Part shown: positions 61,781 to 64,000 of the stretch, piece by piece
How positions within the stretch are numbered: position 1 is the first letter of the stretch
Layout of the letters: the number at the start of each line of letters is the position of its first letter
NCBI RefSeq assembly: GCF_027923705.1
Contig: NZ_AP026442.1
Location: 3,224,001-3,288,000, forward strand
Source: Cellulomonas sp. NTE-D12
Lineage (GTDB): Bacteria > Actinomycetota > Actinomycetes > Actinomycetales > Cellulomonadaceae
Direction of reading: 5' to 3'
Length of the DNA: 64,000 bases
The notes under the pieces: generated by a model
Seen by the model: the letters and a program-made list of their open reading frames with translations, nothing else
The model's database searches: none
Told to the model about the DNA's origin: nothing
Position numbers and translations under genes: made by a program

Positions 61781-63231
61781 CGCGGTCCGCCGCTGCTCAT
61801 TGCCTGCACCCGTCCCGGCGCCGGTGCAGGCGCGCCGGAGCGACCCGGGACGGGGACGAGCGGTAGGCCGTGCCGGCTGCTGAACGACCAACCGCCGGTC
61901 CCGGAAGACCGGATACGCACGTGGTGCCGATGGACAACGTCGTGGTGGTGCCAGCACAGCAGCACGCCCGTGTTGACGTCGGTCTCCCCGCCGTCCCGCA
62001 CCCACTCGGCGACATGATGGATCTCGCCCAGCGCCGGCGGCGCCGTGCACCCCGGATATCGGCACGTGCCGTCGCGGGCGACCACCGCCCTCCGGCGGGG
62101 TCCGGCGTAGGTGCGCTCGGCCCGGCCGACGTTGATCACCTGCGAGTCCGGGCCGAACACGAGTCGCGAGACGGCGGAGTCGCAGGCCAGCCGCGCGAGG
62201 ACCGTCTGCGGCACGGGGCCGGCACCGACCAGCTCCGCCACCGCGAACCGCTCGACGTCGGCGACGGCCGGCAGTCGGAACGGCCGCTCAGCTCCCCTGC
62301 CCGCGCCGCTCTCCCCCACTCGACGCCCCGCCACTGGACGCTCCACCGCTCCACCGACGGCACGCAGGTGCGGGGCGCCGGCCTCCACAGCGCGCCGCAA
62401 CGTCTCGAAGTCGACGACGACGTCGAGGTGCGGCCGGACCACTGCACCGGTGCCGACCAGCCCGTGGTCGAGAACGAGCCGCGCCACGTCGGCCAGCCCC
62501 TGCGCACGACGCTGCTGCGTGGTCCGTCGGTCGTCCGGCGCCGGGGCCGTCATCACGGTGTCCAGCGCGGCGTTGACCGCCGCACCGTGCTCGGTCGTCA
62601 GGAAGCCGGAGAGGTGATACCCGCCCTTCGTGGCGGCAAGCCCGACAAACTCCCGGTCGCACGCCTCGCGGTACCCGCGCTCGTCCGCGTCGGGATCGGC
62701 CGCGGCGGCCCAGCGCCGAGCCAGCCGGCGGAACCCGTCGGCTCCGTCCTGAGCGGCGTGCTCGACGAGGAACTCCTCACCGCACTCCTCCGCCGAGGCG
62801 GCCAGAGCATCGCACCGCGGTTCGCTCGTCGCGACGACCGTCACCATCGTCCGCACCTGGTCGCGGCCCACGAGCCCGGCCAGCGCCGCGGCGCTCGTGG
62901 CGGGCAGGTGGTCGCGCAGCACCCGGCCGGTGCTGACGAGCTCGCGTGCCCTGACGAACGACATCCCGGTGCGTGCGGCCAACCAGTGCGCGAACGAGCG
63001 GGAACCGTCGGCCGCCCACATCCCGTCCTCGGCCGCCGAGACCGACAACCATGCGGCCGCGGCACTCAGTCGGTCCAGCTGCTCGACGAGGCTCAGCAGC
63101 ACGTCGAGCGGTTCGCCGCCGACAGCACCGCCGACCGACGGAGGCTGCTGCACACCCTGCACGACGGCGTCGACCGCGACGGTGAGCGCGTCGACAGCTC
63201 CGTCCGCCGCCGACCCGTGCACCGCCACCAC
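61777..63231 (-). CDS. DUF222/13E12-repeat HNH endonuclease
   Basis: A 484-residue protein of the 13E12 family: an N-terminal DUF222 domain (about 35-330) and a C-terminal HNH unit with zinc-like Cys pair GTCRYPGCTAP, EIHHVAEW and TDVNTGVLLCWHHHDVVH. HNH proteins nick or cut DNA. It is not a phage or intron gene by context. A canonical LexA box lies 57 bp upstream, as reported for members of this family in Mycobacterium tuberculosis. GTG 63231 is the likely start. Confidence 0.9.
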   Translation of the reverse strand: MVAVHGSAADGAVDALTVAVDAVVQGVQQPPSVGGAVGGEPLDVLLSLVEQLDRLSAAAAWLSVSAAEDGMWAADGSRSFAHWLAARTGMSFVRARELVSTGRVLRDHLPATSAAALAGLVGRDQVRTMVTVVATSEPRCDALAASAEECGEEFLVEHAAQDGADGFRRLARRWAAAADPDADERGYREACDREFVGLAATKGGYHLSGFLTTEHGAAVNAALDTVMTAPAPDDRRTTQQRRAQGLADVARLVLDHGLVGTGAVVRPHLDVVVDFETLRRAVEAGAPHLRAVGGAVERPVAGRRVGESGAGRGAERPFRLPAVADVERFAVAELVGAGPVPQTVLARLACDSAVSRLVFGPDSQVINVGRAERTYAGPRRRAVVARDGTCRYPGCTAPPALGEIHHVAEWVRDGGETDVNTGVLLCWHHHDVVHRHHVRIRSSGTGGWSFSSRHGLPLVPVPGRSGAPAPAPGRVQAMSSGGPR

Positions 63232-63287
63232 CGCCCACCCCTGAGACCCGTCCGACCAGCACCAACGATATCGCCTCTGGCTCTATT

Positions 63288-63301
63288 CGAACGTGTGTTC
63301 G
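63288..63301 (-). promoter_or_regulatory. LexA (SOS) box upstream of the HNH gene
   Basis: CGAACGTGTGTTCG matches the actinobacterial SOS consensus CGAAC-N4-GTTCG exactly. It is 57-70 bp before the HNH start, beside the TAGAGC sequence that could be a -10. A second GTGTGTTCG half-site follows at about 63309-63317. SOS control is inferred from the match. Confidence 0.85.
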
Positions 63302-63417
63302 TCTCTCTGTGTGTTCGCTGTGAGCGATATGGCCACTGCGGCGGCGCCAACGCCCGTGGCGTCTCCCCGAGAACCTGCTGTCGAGATACGCGGATGACTC
63401 TTATCCCGCGCCGCACG

Positions 63418-64000
63418 TCAGCCCTGCGGCCGGAGCGCCACCGCCATCGCCTCGACCGCCAGCAGCGGCGCCACGTTCCCGGCCAGCCGCGTCCGTGCGA
63501 CGCCCACGGCATCCATCCGCCGCAGGGTCTGCTCCGCGGTGCTGTCCGCCGCCAGCCCCCGCACCAGGGCCTCGTGCTCGCTGTTCACCAGCTCGACGCC
63601 CGCCCCGAGCTGCACCACCAGCACGTCCCGGTAGAGCGACAGCAGGTCCACCATCGCGCGGTCCAGCACGTCGCGCTGCGAGCGGGTCGCCCGGCGCTTC
63701 TGCTCCTCCTCGAGCTGGCGCACCTGCGCCCGCACCGTCGGTGGCAGCGTCGCGGCGTTCTCCGCGCCGAGCGTGTGCAGCAGCGCCGCACGCTCGGCCG
63801 CGTCCTTCTCGTCCGTCCGCGCACGGGCCTCCGCCTGCGACGTCTCGACCAGCTCCCCCGCGGCCAGCACCGCGTCGCCGACGCCACGGATGCCGCCGGC
63901 CAGCTCGAGGACCCGGTTGCGACGGGCCCGCGCGTCCGCGTCCCGCGCGAGCCGGCGGGCGATGCCGACGTGGCTCTGCGCGGCACGGGCCGCCACGAGG
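63418..64000 (-). CDS. holB: DNA polymerase III delta' subunit (N-terminus beyond window)
   Basis: The visible 193 C-terminal residues match the collar-domain half of delta': SHVGIARRLARDADARARRN, then VLELAGGIRGVGDAVLAAGE, a charged EEEQKRRATRSQRDVLDRA and VDLLSLYRDVLVVQLG. It is a clamp-loader component. The frame runs off the right edge at 64000, so the AAA module and start lie outside. It is upstream of the SOS-regulated HNH gene in the same direction, separated by 186 bp. Confidence 0.88.
   Translation of the reverse strand, partial: LVAARAAQSHVGIARRLARDADARARRNRVLELAGGIRGVGDAVLAAGELVETSQAEARARTDEKDAAERAALLHTLGAENAATLPPTVRAQVRQLEEEQKRRATRSQRDVLDRAMVDLLSLYRDVLVVQLGAGVELVNSEHEALVRGLAADSTAEQTLRRMDAVGVARTRLAGNVAPLLAVEAMAVALRPQG

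Noticed and set aside
61777..63231. Homing endonuclease inside an intron or intein
   Set aside because: The DUF222/HNH gene is in an intact intergenic setting with its own SOS-type promoter, and no split host gene flanks it.

Overview
The window is chromosomal DNA of a very high-GC actinobacterium. The sequence alone points to Micrococcales, most likely Cellulomonas or a close relative. The grounds are GC above 70% throughout, the tilS-hpt-ftsH-folE-folP-folB gene order, a DUF222/HNH protein, a DUF2342 zinc metalloprotease, feoABC with a DtxR/IdeR-type box, and many start codons placed 6-7 nt after a TANNNT -10 element (leaderless genes). The genus is inferred and no rRNA is present to prove it. 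No prophage, insertion sequence, integrase, CRISPR array or large biosynthetic cluster was seen. Apart from a small set of accessory genes it reads as ordinary chromosome.

Layout. 1-8.3 kb is a leftward housekeeping block: zinc metalloprotease, tilS, hpt, ftsH and folate genes (folB is cut by the left edge), with dacB upstream. 8.5-13 kb holds pyrophosphatase, a NlpC/P60 wall hydrolase and a membrane GGDEF-EAL protein. 13-16 kb is metY-metX, preceded by a candidate attenuator: a leaderless 7-residue reading frame ending Met-Cys-Arg whose codons form one arm of a hairpin. 16-20 kb is a heterodimeric ABC exporter; its 3' side carries a 16-bp arm palindrome and eight 16-bp tandem repeats. 20-25.7 kb holds small metabolic and hypothetical genes, a RAMA-domain protein and an orphan DUF1778 antitoxin-like protein. 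25.8-34 kb has a D-lactate-dehydrogenase-like FAD/Fe-S protein, a secreted PKD/DUF6318 pair of lower GC, feoABC and OsmC. 34-39 kb has a regulator-like AAA protein, an M15 peptidase, a small HTH protein, a PIMT-like methyltransferase and a DUF3806 protein. 39-46 kb has a 5'-3' exonuclease, an ECF sigma factor and its membrane partner (both preceded by the same 17-bp motif), a MinD/ParA-like ATPase, an RsbW-like ATPase and PspC. 46-53 kb has a large LuxR (LAL) regulator, a LigD-type primase-polymerase, and a second M15/DUF3806 pair. 53-64 kb has small hypothetical genes around a 28-bp palindrome, an alpha/beta hydrolase, a LacI regulator, tRNA-Thr(CGT), a secreted peptidase, a two-component system with two exported proteins, a TetR regulator, an SOS-box-preceded DUF222/HNH gene and the end of holB.

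The most interesting items are the metYX leader, the duplicated M15 + DUF3806 module (one copy apparently beginning at a non-canonical ATC codon), the repeated putative ECF promoter motif, the two-copy palindromic element, and the LexA box in front of the HNH gene. Names rest on motifs read by eye; no similarity search was run. Start codons are chosen from ribosome-binding sites, overlaps and -10 spacing, and are marked where uncertain.
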